Shown here: positions 1 through 8,067 of the stretch, in pieces
Position numbering within the stretch: position 1 is the stretch's first letter
Layout: each line of letters opens with the position of its first letter
NCBI RefSeq assembly: GCF_016735695.1
Contig: NZ_JAERQD010000003.1
Span: forward strand, 62,001-126,000
Length of the DNA: 64,000 nt
Source of the DNA: Microvirga zambiensis WSM3693
GTDB lineage: Bacteria > Pseudomonadota > Alphaproteobacteria > Rhizobiales > Beijerinckiaceae
Reading direction: 5' to 3'
The notes under the pieces: generated by a model
The model's database searches: none
The model's input: only the letters and a program-made list of their open reading frames with translations
What the model was told of the DNA's origin: nothing
Translations under genes and position numbers: made by a program

Positions 1-273
1 TTCTTCACCGTCACTCTGCCGCTCGCCGCGCCCGGCATCATGGCAAGCGCGATCTTCGTCTTCCTGGAATCCCTGGACGAGTTCACCGGAACCTTCTTCG
101 TCGGCGTGCCCCAGGTGACGACCCTGCCGCTGCTGCTCTACAACGCCAGCATGGGCGGCAATTATCAGATCGCCTCGATCACGGCGCTCATCCTTCTGGT
201 GCCGTCCGTGCTGTTCATGATCGTCATCGAGCGTTTCCTGAAGGCCGATGTTCTGAGCAAGGTCGGTCAATAG
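1..273 (+). CDS. ABC transporter permease, C-terminal part (5' end outside window)
   Basis: The reading frame is open from the first base to a TAG at 271-273, giving the last 90 residues of an inner-membrane permease. The first residues (FFTVTLPLAAPGI) match the end of the EAA loop that docks a permease onto its ATPase. At least two hydrophobic segments follow, around residues 14-22 and 58-75. The SLDEFTGTFFV stretch recalls PotC/polyamine-type permeases of the MetI fold. The rest of the transporter must lie upstream of the window, so the substrate cannot be told. The next gene begins 14 bases downstream on the same strand and may be cotranscribed. Confidence 0.8.
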   Translation, partial: FFTVTLPLAAPGIMASAIFVFLESLDEFTGTFFVGVPQVTTLPLLLYNASMGGNYQIASITALILLVPSVLFMIVIERFLKADVLSKVGQ

Positions 274-287
274 GGCGGTATGCGGAT

Positions 288-1130
288 ATGCTGAGAGTCA
301 TCACGTGGAATATCCAATGGGGCTTGGGAATCGACGAGACCGTCGATCTCAGGCGCCTGATCCACGAGGCACGCGCCATCGCGGATTTCGATGTGCTCTG
401 CCTGCAGGAGGTATCGGACAATTTCGCCAATCTGAAGGGCAATGACGGCAGCGACCAGTTCGCGGAATTCGCGCGCCTTCTGCCGGACTATACGGCACTC
501 GAGGGTGTGGGCCTCGATATCCCGGATGGAGCGGGGAGGCGTCGCCGCTTCGGCAACATGATCCTCTCGCGTCTCCCCGTCGCGCAGGTCCTGCGATACA
601 CCTTGCCCTGGGAGGCGGCCGCGACCCGCAACATGCCGCGCGTGTTGCTGGAGGCCGTGGTCGAAGCACCTACGGGGCCTCTGCGCGTCATGACCACGCA
701 TCTCGAATATTCATCCAGCGACTTGCGGCGCGCGCAGGTGGAGGGGATCCGCGACGCTCATCGTACGGCTCATGAGCGTCATCTGACACCACGCGAGGAC
801 GGACCCGGAACCTATGTTCGCCTTCCGACCACGTCATCGGCGGTGCTGACCGGCGACTTCAACATGCGGTCGGAGGATCCGGTCAAGCGGCGGATATCGG
901 ATCCGTTCGAGAACGAGGCGCCGAGGCTCCTCGATGCCTGGGAGGTTGCCAATGGATCAAGTCCGCATCCGCCGTCGTTCTGCCTCTTCGAGCAGTCGAA
1001 CGGCCCGCCGCATTGCTGCGATTTCCTGTTCGTGACGGAAGACCTTGCATCCAAGGTGCGTAGAATCGCCTACGATCAGAGGTCTCAGGCATCAGATCAC
1101 CAGCCGGTTCTGCTCGAACTCGATTTGTGA
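288..1130 (+). CDS. Endonuclease/exonuclease/phosphatase (EEP) family protein
   Basis: This 280-residue protein has the metal-dependent hydrolase motifs of the EEP superfamily in order: an N-terminal TWNIQWG strand (Asn metal ligand), LCLQEVS (catalytic Glu), TTHLEYS (His), TGDFNM (Asp/Asn) and a C-terminal SDHQPVLLEL (Asp-His pair). All expected catalytic residues are present and the length is normal for a single-domain enzyme. No signal peptide is evident. It follows the permease gene closely, so it may be the last gene of a transport operon that handles a phosphorylated compound; that is inference. The fold covers nucleases and phosphodiesterases, so the substrate is unknown. Confidence 0.85.
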   Translation: MLRVITWNIQWGLGIDETVDLRRLIHEARAIADFDVLCLQEVSDNFANLKGNDGSDQFAEFARLLPDYTALEGVGLDIPDGAGRRRRFGNMILSRLPVAQVLRYTLPWEAAATRNMPRVLLEAVVEAPTGPLRVMTTHLEYSSSDLRRAQVEGIRDAHRTAHERHLTPREDGPGTYVRLPTTSSAVLTGDFNMRSEDPVKRRISDPFENEAPRLLDAWEVANGSSPHPPSFCLFEQSNGPPHCCDFLFVTEDLASKVRRIAYDQRSQASDHQPVLLELDL

Positions 1131-1137
1131 CAGGCAC

Positions 1138-1767
1138 TCAATGTGCCAGGTTGAAGGCCTGCTTGATGCCCAGAACGATGCCGTTCACGGCGACGCTTGC
1201 GAGAATGAGCCCCATGACCCGGCTGATGACGCTGGCGCCGGCGTCTCCGATGATTTTGATGATCCGGGAGGCCAGCAGCATGAGGACGAGCGTCACACTC
1301 AGGATCATGGTCATCTGAACGAGGGTCTCGGCCTGCTCGGCAATGCTGAACTTGCTGTTGTCGGTCAGCGATACGACGGCCAGCATGGCTCCCGGACTTG
1401 CGATGGAGGGGATGGCCAGAGGATAGATCGACCGGTCGACGTCGGAGGTTTCAAGATCCTTCTCCTCGGCCTCCGCTTTCGGTTCTCCGAAGATCATCGT
1501 CAGCGCGAACAGGAAAAGCACGACGCTGCCGGCGATCTGGAAAGCGTCGAGGTCGATCTCCATCGCCTGGAGCAGCACCTGGCCTGCTACGACGAAGAAC
1601 AGCAGAACGACGAAAGCGGCGATCGTCGCTCTCAGGGCGGTCCGGCGTGCGGCCTTAGCGCTCATCCCGGCGGTGACCGCCAGAAAGACCGGAAGCGTTC
1701 CGATTGGGTCGATCACGACCCACAAAGTGATCAACTCGGTAATATATCGCTGGCTCATCGCGGCCAT
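1138..1767 (-). CDS. MarC family integral membrane protein
   Basis: The product is about 209 residues with six hydrophobic segments and the MarC-family signature ITLWVVIDPIGTLPVFLAVT near the N terminus. A polar cytoplasmic-looking loop (residues ~100-125) sits mid-protein. MarC/SNARE-associated-like proteins are inner-membrane proteins of unsettled function; despite the name they are not established multiple-antibiotic-resistance determinants. The frame is open to 1806, but the alignment of the family begins with SQRYITEL, so the ATG at 1767 or the one at 1758 is preferred. The gene converges with the EEP gene, leaving only 7 bases between the stop codons, with no obvious terminator. Confidence 0.85.
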   Translation of the reverse strand: MAAMSQRYITELITLWVVIDPIGTLPVFLAVTAGMSAKAARRTALRATIAAFVVLLFFVVAGQVLLQAMEIDLDAFQIAGSVVLFLFALTMIFGEPKAEAEEKDLETSDVDRSIYPLAIPSIASPGAMLAVVSLTDNSKFSIAEQAETLVQMTMILSVTLVLMLLASRIIKIIGDAGASVISRVMGLILASVAVNGIVLGIKQAFNLAH

Positions 1768-1859
1768 CCTCAATCGGCACCAGACTAAGTGCTCACGAGG
1801 AAGCAAGCCAAGCCGTATCGACGATTTTTCTCGTCAATCGGAGGGCGGGAGGCGCCCGA

Positions 1860-2471
1860 TCAGCCGCGGCTCGCAATCACGGCGGCGGAGCCTGCCATCA
1901 GCCCGGCCGCCGACCGATTGACGATGCGGATCTGACGGGAGGAGCGGATGAAGGAGCGCGCCCGTGCCGCGACCGACAGGTAAATCGTCTGGACCGCAAG
2001 GTCGATCCCGACGCCCAGAGCGAGGATGACGCCGATCTCCGTCATGGAGAGCGCCGTCATGTCGAAGGCATGGGGAAGAACGGCGCCGAAGAAAACCACC
2101 GCCTTTGGATTGCCGACCGTAATGGCGGCACCCGCCAGGATGCCGCGATTGCCCGATGCGGGGGGCTCAGGTTCAGCGCCGCTGGAGGGCGCGTTCCAGA
2201 GCTTCCAGGCCAGGAACAGAAGGTAAGCCACACCGAGCCATTTGACGGCGATGAATGCGCCCTCGAACCGGAGAGCCAGGGTCGACAGGCCGAAGATGGC
2301 GGCGAGAAGCCAGAGGGCATTTCCGGCTACCATCCCGATCAGGAATGGAGCGCTTGCAGCACCGCCACGGGTGAGAACCTGCGCGACGAGCGCTCCCTGC
2401 GCCGGGCCGGGGAGGGCAGCGGCGAGTGCGAAGGGGACGATGAAGAACCAGATATTTCCGAAATCCATCAT
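1860..2471 (-). CDS. LysE family translocator
   Basis: This 203-residue membrane protein has the LysE/RhtB pattern: an N-terminal helix with PGPAQGALVAQVLTRGG (the family's conserved PGP turn), a GNALW helix, and three more hydrophobic segments towards the C terminus. LysE-type carriers export amino acids or related small molecules across the inner membrane. A GGAGAGGACAGG stretch just before the start codon supports the start at 2471, with a second ATG immediately after. It lies about 30 bases downstream of rhaI on the same strand, so read-through from the rhamnose operon is possible, though no role for it in rhamnose use is known. Substrate unknown. Confidence 0.85.
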   Translation of the reverse strand: MMDFGNIWFFIVPFALAAALPGPAQGALVAQVLTRGGAASAPFLIGMVAGNALWLLAAIFGLSTLALRFEGAFIAVKWLGVAYLLFLAWKLWNAPSSGAEPEPPASGNRGILAGAAITVGNPKAVVFFGAVLPHAFDMTALSMTEIGVILALGVGIDLAVQTIYLSVAARARSFIRSSRQIRIVNRSAAGLMAGSAAVIASRG

Positions 2472-2503
2472 CCTGTCCTCTCCCGTGCGTGGAGGTCCTA
2501 TTC

Positions 2504-3799
2504 TTAGACGATCCCCCCGCTGCCGCCAGTCACGGCCGGGCGCTCCTTGGCAACAGCTGCGCGATAGCCGCTCACCCGGTAGGCAGCGATCGGATCAATG
2601 GCACCGCCGGCCTTGAGGCGGGCCTGGGCGAGGATGGGCTCGACATCGGTCCGGTAGGCGGCCTTTAATGTCTCCGAGGCCATGAGGACGTCGTTGCCGT
2701 CCTGATAGCCTTCGAGAGCTTTTCGGTCCACGAGGAGCGCCTGAGCATAGGCGCGACGGATCTCGTTGGCGCTGCGGATCAGGCTCTCGATGGGATCGGT
2801 CACGTTGTGCGACTGGTCGATCATGTGCGCCGGGTGGAAGCCCTCGACGCCGCGATGCTCGGCATCCACCAGCTCGTTGAAGACCAGGAACAGGCGATGG
2901 GGGTCGATGGATCCTGTATCGAGATCGTCGTCGCCGTATTTCGAGTCGTTGAAGTGGAAGCCGCCGAGCTTTCTGAACTGGATCAGGCGGGCGACGATCA
3001 TCTCGATATTCACGTTCGGCGCGTGATGGCCGAGATCGACGAGGCAATAAGCCTTCTCACCGAGCTCGGTCGCAATCATGTAATTGGTGCCCCAATCCTG
3101 CACGACGGTCGAATAGAAGGCAGGCTCGTACATCTTGTGCTCGGAGAAGATGCGCCAATCCTCCGGCAGCCGCTTGTAGATCGCCTTCATGGCATCGAGA
3201 TAGCGCTCGAAGCTCTTCGTGAAGTTCGACTGTCCGGGAAAGTTCGAACCGTCGCCGATCCATACGGTGAGTGCTTTCGAGCCGATCGCCTGACCGATCT
3301 CGATGCATTCGATGTTGTGCTCGATGGCCTGTTGGCGCGTCGCGGCATCCGCATGGCTCAAGGAGCCGTATTTGTAGCTCTTCTCCTGCCCGGGCGCATC
3401 CGAGAAGGTGTTGGAGTTCATGGCGTCGAAGCCGAGGCCGAGCGCATCGCCATGGACTTTAAGCCGCCGCGGGTCGTCGACCTTGTCCCAGGGAATGTGC
3501 AGCGAAACGGTCGCGGTCGCTCGCGTGAGCTGTTGGATCACTGCGCAATCGTCGAGCTTGTCGAAGATATTGCGCGGTTCTCCCGCGCCAGGAAAGCGTG
3601 CGAAGCGGGTTCCGCCCGTGCCGACACCCCAGGAGGGCACGGCGACGAAGAACCGTGCCACCTGGTCGGTGACGGCGTCGATGCTGAGACCGCTGCGGGC
3701 GAGCTTGACGCCAAGCGCCTCGTAATCCTCCTTCAGAGCTTTAGCGCGCTTCTCGTTGTCGGCCGCAACAACAGCCGCCGAGATTCTTTGTTCGCTCAT
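2504..3799 (-). CDS. rhaI: L-rhamnose isomerase, rhizobial/Pseudomonas type
   Basis: The enzyme converts L-rhamnose to L-rhamnulose in the cytoplasm. At 431 residues it matches the rhizobial/P. stutzeri class of rhamnose isomerase (TIM-barrel, two metals) rather than the enteric RhaA. Expected ligand regions are visible: SEHKMYEPAFY (Glu), VDLGHHAPN (Asp, His), GGFHFNDSKYGDDDLD (His and Asp cluster) and MIDQSHN (Asp). The start is fixed by GGAGGA placed five bases before the ATG. It is the second gene after rhaD, 21 bases apart, so the two are surely one transcript. Enzymes of this class also act on rarer sugars such as D-allose, so specificity is not certain from sequence alone. Confidence 0.95.
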   Translation of the reverse strand: MSEQRISAAVVAADNEKRAKALKEDYEALGVKLARSGLSIDAVTDQVARFFVAVPSWGVGTGGTRFARFPGAGEPRNIFDKLDDCAVIQQLTRATATVSLHIPWDKVDDPRRLKVHGDALGLGFDAMNSNTFSDAPGQEKSYKYGSLSHADAATRQQAIEHNIECIEIGQAIGSKALTVWIGDGSNFPGQSNFTKSFERYLDAMKAIYKRLPEDWRIFSEHKMYEPAFYSTVVQDWGTNYMIATELGEKAYCLVDLGHHAPNVNIEMIVARLIQFRKLGGFHFNDSKYGDDDLDTGSIDPHRLFLVFNELVDAEHRGVEGFHPAHMIDQSHNVTDPIESLIRSANEIRRAYAQALLVDRKALEGYQDGNDVLMASETLKAAYRTDVEPILAQARLKAGGAIDPIAAYRVSGYRAAVAKERPAVTGGSGGIV

Positions 3800-3820
3800 G
3801 GCATCCTCCCTGGGCAGTGC

Positions 3821-5926
3821 TTATCGCGTGAAGGACGTCGCGTTGCCTGCATCCACGTTGATGATGTTGCCGGTCGACTTAGCCGAGAGATCGGACGCAA
3901 GGAAATAGATCGCCTCCGCGATGTCCTCGGGGAAGACATTCAGCTTCAGGAGGGACCGCTTGCGGTAATGCTCTTCCAACTCGTCGACGGCGAGCTTGGA
4001 GGAGGCGGCGCGCTGCTCGCGCCACTCGCCGGTCCAGATCTTCGAGCCGCGCAGCACCGCATCCGGGTTGACCGTATTCACGCGAATGCCGGCCTCCGCG
4101 CCTTCCAGTGCCAGGCAGCGGGCGAGATGAATCTCGGCGGCCTTGGCGGTGCAATAGGCGGAGGCGTTGGGGGAGGAGGCGAGGCCGTTCTTCGACGACA
4201 CGAAGACCACGTTGCCTCCAAGCTTCTGACGGCGGAACAGCCGGAAGGCCTCCCGCGAGACCAGGAAATAGCCCGTCGCGAGAATGTCGATGTTGCGGTT
4301 CCACATCGCGAGGTCCGTGTCCTCGACCGGAGCCGAGGAAGCGATGCCGGCATTGGAGACGAGAATATCGATGCCGCCGAATTCCACGCTCGCCTCGATG
4401 AAGGAGGAGAGCACCTCCGGCTCGCTCGTGACGTTGAGCTTGACGCCGCGCACCGCGTCCTGGCCGAAGCGTTTGCTGAAATCGGTTACCGTGGAATCCA
4501 ACGCGTCCTGGTCGATGTCGGCCAACACGACGCAGGCGCCTTCACCGACGAGCCGCTCGGCTGTGGCGCGGCCGATGCCGCCGGCGCCGCCGGTGATGAG
4601 GGCGATGCGGCCTGCGAGGCTCTTGGGCCTCGGCATGCGCTGGAGCTTTGCTTCCTCCAATAGCCAGTATTCGATGTCGAAGGCCTCCTGCTCCGGAAGC
4701 CCCTGATACTCGGACACCGACGATGCACCGCGCATCACGTTGATCGCGTTGACATAGAACTCGCTGGCGATGCGCGCCGTCGCCTTGTCGCGGGCGAAGG
4801 AGAGCATGCCGACGCCGGGGATCAGGAAGATCACCGGGTTGGGATCGCGCATCTTCGGGCTGTTCGAATGCTTGCACTGCTCGTAGTAACGCGCGTAATC
4901 GGCGCGATAGGCATCGAGCGCCGCATCGAGACCGGTCAGAACCGCGTCTGCGTTCGGAGACTTGGGATCGAAGTCGAGAACCAGCGGGCGGATCTTCGTG
5001 CGCAGGAAGTGGTCGGGGCAGCTGGTGCCGAGCTGGGCGAGGGGCTTCAGGTTGGCGGAATTGACGAATTCCAACACGGCGTCCTGATCGTCGAAGTGAC
5101 CGAGCTTGCGCTCTGCTTGACCAATCTTGCCGCGGATTTCAGGCATGAGGCGCGCCGCGATCCTGCGACGCTCTTCGCGCGAGAGGCTGGAGGTCACGGC
5201 ACCGCCGAAGGCCTGTTTGCCTGATGTCTTCTCGGCGAACCATTTGATGGCCTGATTGATGATCCGAAGCGTCAGCTCATAGCATTCCTTGGCCTCGTCG
5301 GCCCAGGTAAACAGACCATGGCTTTCCAGCACCACGCCTTTGGCCTTGGGATTGGCTTTCGCAAAGGCCTCGAGGTCGAGACCGAGCTGAAAACCCGGAC
5401 GGCGCCACGGCAGCCAGCCGATTTCGTCGCCGAAGACTTCCTTAGTGAGTTCGCGCGAGTTCTTCGCCGCGGCGATGGCGATGATCGCGTCGGGATGCAT
5501 GTGGTCGACATGCTTGTAGGGAAGGAAGCCGTGAAGCGGCGTGTCGATGGAGGCTGCTCGCGAATTCAGGTTGAAGGTGGCGTGCGGCAGGAAGCCTACC
5601 ATGCGATCCTCGTCCTCGACGCCCTTGTAGAGGGTCTTCAGGGACCGAAGCTTGTCCATATAGAGGGTGGCGAAACCGTCGAGCTTGATGGTTCCCACGT
5701 CGCCGCCGGAGCCCTTGACCCAGAGCACTTCCACCGTCTCGCCTGTGAGGGGATCGGTCTCCATCACCTTGGCAGAGGTATTGCCGCCGCCATAATTGGT
5801 GATGCGCTTGTCGGCGCCGAGGAGATTCGAGCGGTAGAGCAGGAGGCCGGGCTCGTCGAGGGTGGCCGCCTTGGCATCGTCCCAGTGATCGTCCAGCAGT
5901 TTCACGGTTGGGGTCGCTGTATCCAC
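3821..5926 (-). CDS. rhaD: Bifunctional rhamnulose-phosphate aldolase / short-chain dehydrogenase
   Basis: A 701-residue fusion typical of rhizobia. Residues ~1-420 are a class II aldolase/adducin domain with zinc-site histidines in HVDHMHPDA and LESHGLFTW. Residues ~435-701 are a Rossmann short-chain dehydrogenase with ITGGAGGIGRATAERL (NAD binding) and a catalytic SSKNG...YCTAK (Ser-Tyr-Lys). Together they should cleave rhamnulose 1-phosphate to dihydroxyacetone phosphate and L-lactaldehyde and oxidise the lactaldehyde to lactate. Translation starts at a GTG at 5926 preceded by an excellent AGGAGG. It heads the minus-strand half of the rhamnose locus, divergent from rhaR, and shares the phased control region between them. 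Confidence 0.93.
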   Translation of the reverse strand: MDTATPTVKLLDDHWDDAKAATLDEPGLLLYRSNLLGADKRITNYGGGNTSAKVMETDPLTGETVEVLWVKGSGGDVGTIKLDGFATLYMDKLRSLKTLYKGVEDEDRMVGFLPHATFNLNSRAASIDTPLHGFLPYKHVDHMHPDAIIAIAAAKNSRELTKEVFGDEIGWLPWRRPGFQLGLDLEAFAKANPKAKGVVLESHGLFTWADEAKECYELTLRIINQAIKWFAEKTSGKQAFGGAVTSSLSREERRRIAARLMPEIRGKIGQAERKLGHFDDQDAVLEFVNSANLKPLAQLGTSCPDHFLRTKIRPLVLDFDPKSPNADAVLTGLDAALDAYRADYARYYEQCKHSNSPKMRDPNPVIFLIPGVGMLSFARDKATARIASEFYVNAINVMRGASSVSEYQGLPEQEAFDIEYWLLEEAKLQRMPRPKSLAGRIALITGGAGGIGRATAERLVGEGACVVLADIDQDALDSTVTDFSKRFGQDAVRGVKLNVTSEPEVLSSFIEASVEFGGIDILVSNAGIASSAPVEDTDLAMWNRNIDILATGYFLVSREAFRLFRRQKLGGNVVFVSSKNGLASSPNASAYCTAKAAEIHLARCLALEGAEAGIRVNTVNPDAVLRGSKIWTGEWREQRAASSKLAVDELEEHYRKRSLLKLNVFPEDIAEAIYFLASDLSAKSTGNIINVDAGNATSFTR

Positions 5927-6010
5927 GGTTTCCTCCTCATCCGCTTAGGGGCAAGGATGCCCTAAATTGGGCTGCAAGGTCGCTCCGAGGCAGGGAGTTG
6001 TCAACCGAAA

Positions 6011-6080
6011 ACGATCATAAACGATCAATTGCGATCATGATACGAAGGTTGTAGCAGATAATTGATTGACCATGATCGTT
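6011..6080. promoter_or_regulatory. Probable RhaR operator: 10-bp phased CGATCA repeats
   Basis: Three copies of CGATCA occur at 6012, 6022 and 6032, exactly 10 bp apart and so on one helical face. A fourth copy in inverted orientation lies at 6073-6080 (read as AACGATCA on the minus strand). The array lies between the divergent starts of rhaD (5926) and rhaR (6151). DeoR-family repressors commonly bind repeated short motifs in their own divergent promoter, so this is the likely site for the adjacent DeoR regulator. That assignment is inference; the repeats themselves are plain in the sequence. Confidence 0.6.
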
Positions 6081-6150
6081 CTTGGGAGCAGTCTTTGACG
6101 GTAACTTGATCGATGCTGCCGTCGATTCCGCCATCACTTGTCGAGGATTC

Positions 6151-6960
6151 ATGCACGAACGTGAGAGGCACCGGATCATCCTCAGCGCCGTCCAGGAGAA
6201 GCCTGTGGCGACGGTGCAGGATCTCGTCGAGCTGACCTCCGCGTCGGAGGCGACGATCAGGCGCGATATCGCAGCCCTGCATGTCCAGGGCCGCCTGCGT
6301 CGTGTGCGTGGTGGCGCGGAAGCGCTGCACCCGGCCCAGATCGGAAGCCTCGCCGCCAAGCCGTTTCGCGTGTCCGAGGGTGAGAACGTCGCCAAGAAGC
6401 GGGCCATTGCGCGGGAAGCCGTCGCGCTGTGCACCGAGGGCGATGCGATCATCATCAACGGCGGCACCACCACCTTCCAGATGGTGCATTACCTGACGAC
6501 TCGCCGGCTGCAGGTCTTCACGAATTCCTTCGCGATCGCCGAGCATCTCGTGAAGCATTCCAAGAACCAGGTGATGCTTCCGGGCGGCTCGATCTATCGC
6601 GACCAGAGCATAATCCTCTCGCCGTTCGAGAACGATGTGACGCGCAACTTCTATGCCCGCCGCATGTTCATGGGCGCGCAGGGCGTGGGCGCGCTCGGCG
6701 TCATGGAGCAGGATGCCCTGATCATCCAGGCCGAGCAGAAGCTGATCAATCAGGCGGATGAATTGGTGCTGATGATTGATGCCAGCAAGTTCCAGCGCCG
6801 ATCGAGCCTCATCCTTTGCCCGCTGGATCGAGTTTCCACGCTGATCACCGACGACGCCATCCCGGACTCGGCTAGAACCATGATCGAGAATGCGGGAATC
6901 AAGCTGATCATTGCCGGCGTAACGGCGGGTCAGGCAACGGAATCCTCCTCGGCGGCCTGA
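6151..6960 (+). CDS. rhaR: DeoR/GlpR-type transcriptional regulator of rhamnose genes
   Basis: This is a 269-residue DeoR-family protein. The N-terminal winged helix carries the classic signature: TVQDLVELTSASEATIRRDI followed by RLRRVRGGAEAL. The C-terminal DeoR sensor domain contains IINGGTTTFQM, the usual site for a phosphorylated sugar. The frame stays open upstream, but MHERERHRIIL at 6151 is where family alignments begin. In rhizobia RhaR controls both arms of the rhamnose locus and responds to a pathway intermediate; the same gene order here makes that the likely job. It is the first gene of the plus-strand operon, 36 bases before rhaS. Confidence 0.9.
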   Translation: MHERERHRIILSAVQEKPVATVQDLVELTSASEATIRRDIAALHVQGRLRRVRGGAEALHPAQIGSLAAKPFRVSEGENVAKKRAIAREAVALCTEGDAIIINGGTTTFQMVHYLTTRRLQVFTNSFAIAEHLVKHSKNQVMLPGGSIYRDQSIILSPFENDVTRNFYARRMFMGAQGVGALGVMEQDALIIQAEQKLINQADELVLMIDASKFQRRSSLILCPLDRVSTLITDDAIPDSARTMIENAGIKLIIAGVTAGQATESSSAA

Positions 6961-6996
6961 GAGCCGGCAGGAGGTGGTTCGAAAGGGAGGAAGACA

Positions 6997-7992
6997 ATGA
7001 AGGCATTTGCAAAGCTTGCCCTCGGTACCGCATTGGGACTGGCTCTGTTCGCCGGGTCGGCGAGCGCGCAGAACGTGAAGATCGGCCTCTTGGTGAAGTC
7101 CCTCGGCAACGGCTTCTTCGAGGCCGCCAACAAGGGTGCGCAGGAGGCCGCGAAGGAACTCGGCGGTGTCGAGGTCATCTATACCGGACCGACCACCACC
7201 ACCGCCGAAGGGCAGATCGAGGTGATCAACGCCCTCATCGCTCAGCGCGTCGACGCCATCGCGATCTCCGCCAACGATCCCGACGCGGTCGTGCCGGCGC
7301 TGAAGCGCGCGGCGCAGCGTGGTATCAAGGTCATTTCCTGGGATTCCGCGGTGGGCAAGGACGGACGCATCCTCCATCTCAACCCGTCGTCCAACGAGCT
7401 GATCGGCAATATGTGCCTGAAGCTTGCCGCGTCTCATCTGCCGGACGGCAAGGGCGATTTCGCGATCCTGTCCGCAACCTCCACCTCGACCAACCAGAAC
7501 ACCTGGATTGCCGAGATGAAGAAGCAGCTTCCGAAATATCCGGGCCTGAACCTCGTCACGACCGTCTATGGCGACGATCTTGCCGACAAGAGCTACCGTG
7601 AGGCTCAGGGTCTGCTCAAGTCCTATCCGAACGTGAAGGTGATCGTCGCTCCGACGACGGTGGGCGTGCTCGCAGCCTCGCAGGCGGTGAAGGATGCGGG
7701 CAAGATCGGTCAAGTCTATGTGACCGGTCTCGGTCTTCCGTCCGAGATGGCAGGCGCGGTTCATTCCGGCGCGACGAAGGAATTCGCGATTTGGAACCCG
7801 ATTGACCTCGGATATTCCGCTACGCAGATCGCCTATCGCCTGATCAAGAACGAGACCGACGGCAAGCCGGGGTCCGAGATCAATGCCGGGCGCATGGGCA
7901 AGATCAAGATCGGCGACAACGGCGAGGCAGCCATGGCCGATCCGTTCGTCTACGATAAGAAGAACGTCGACGAGTTCGCCAAGATCTTCTGA
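6997..7992 (+). CDS. rhaS: Rhamnose ABC transporter periplasmic binding protein
   Basis: A 331-residue periplasmic protein of the ribose-binding (peripla_BP_4) class. It begins with a clear Sec signal peptide (KLALGTALGLALFAGSASA, cleavage near residue 24) and continues with KIGLLVKSLGNGFFEAANKG, a typical sugar-binding fold start. An AGGGAGGAAG ribosome site precedes the ATG. It is the binding component for the RhaTPQ importer encoded directly downstream. A strong hairpin with a T-run follows the stop, which would make this transcript more abundant than those of the membrane components, as is usual for binding proteins. Identification as rhamnose-specific rests on the locus. Confidence 0.93.
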   Translation: MKAFAKLALGTALGLALFAGSASAQNVKIGLLVKSLGNGFFEAANKGAQEAAKELGGVEVIYTGPTTTTAEGQIEVINALIAQRVDAIAISANDPDAVVPALKRAAQRGIKVISWDSAVGKDGRILHLNPSSNELIGNMCLKLAASHLPDGKGDFAILSATSTSTNQNTWIAEMKKQLPKYPGLNLVTTVYGDDLADKSYREAQGLLKSYPNVKVIVAPTTVGVLAASQAVKDAGKIGQVYVTGLGLPSEMAGAVHSGATKEFAIWNPIDLGYSATQIAYRLIKNETDGKPGSEINAGRMGKIKIGDNGEAAMADPFVYDKKNVDEFAKIF

Positions 7993-8012
7993 GATCGCGG
8001 CATCTCGAGAGT

Positions 8013-8036
8013 GGTGGCGCGGGCAGCCGCGCCGCC
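8013..8036 (+). terminator. Attenuating hairpin between rhaS and rhaT
   Basis: A 10-bp G+C-rich stem (arms 8013-8022 and 8027-8036, loop GCAG, one T-G pair) is followed by CTTTTCTT. It sits between the rhaS stop and the rhaT start. Because the downstream genes clearly belong to the same operon, partial termination or 3'-end protection of the rhaS message is more likely than full termination. Confidence 0.65.
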
Positions 8037-8067
8037 CTTTTCTTCCTTGTCTATCGGCGGGTTTTCC

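Noticed and set aside
1045..1788. Plus-strand frame of 247 codons across the MarC gene
   Set aside because: Antisense shadow; the product is a low-complexity acidic/His-rich sequence, while the minus strand encodes a clear membrane protein.
2807..4663. Plus-strand frame of 618 codons opposite rhaI and rhaD
   Set aside because: Antisense to two clear rhamnose enzymes and spanning their intergenic ribosome site; no motif content.
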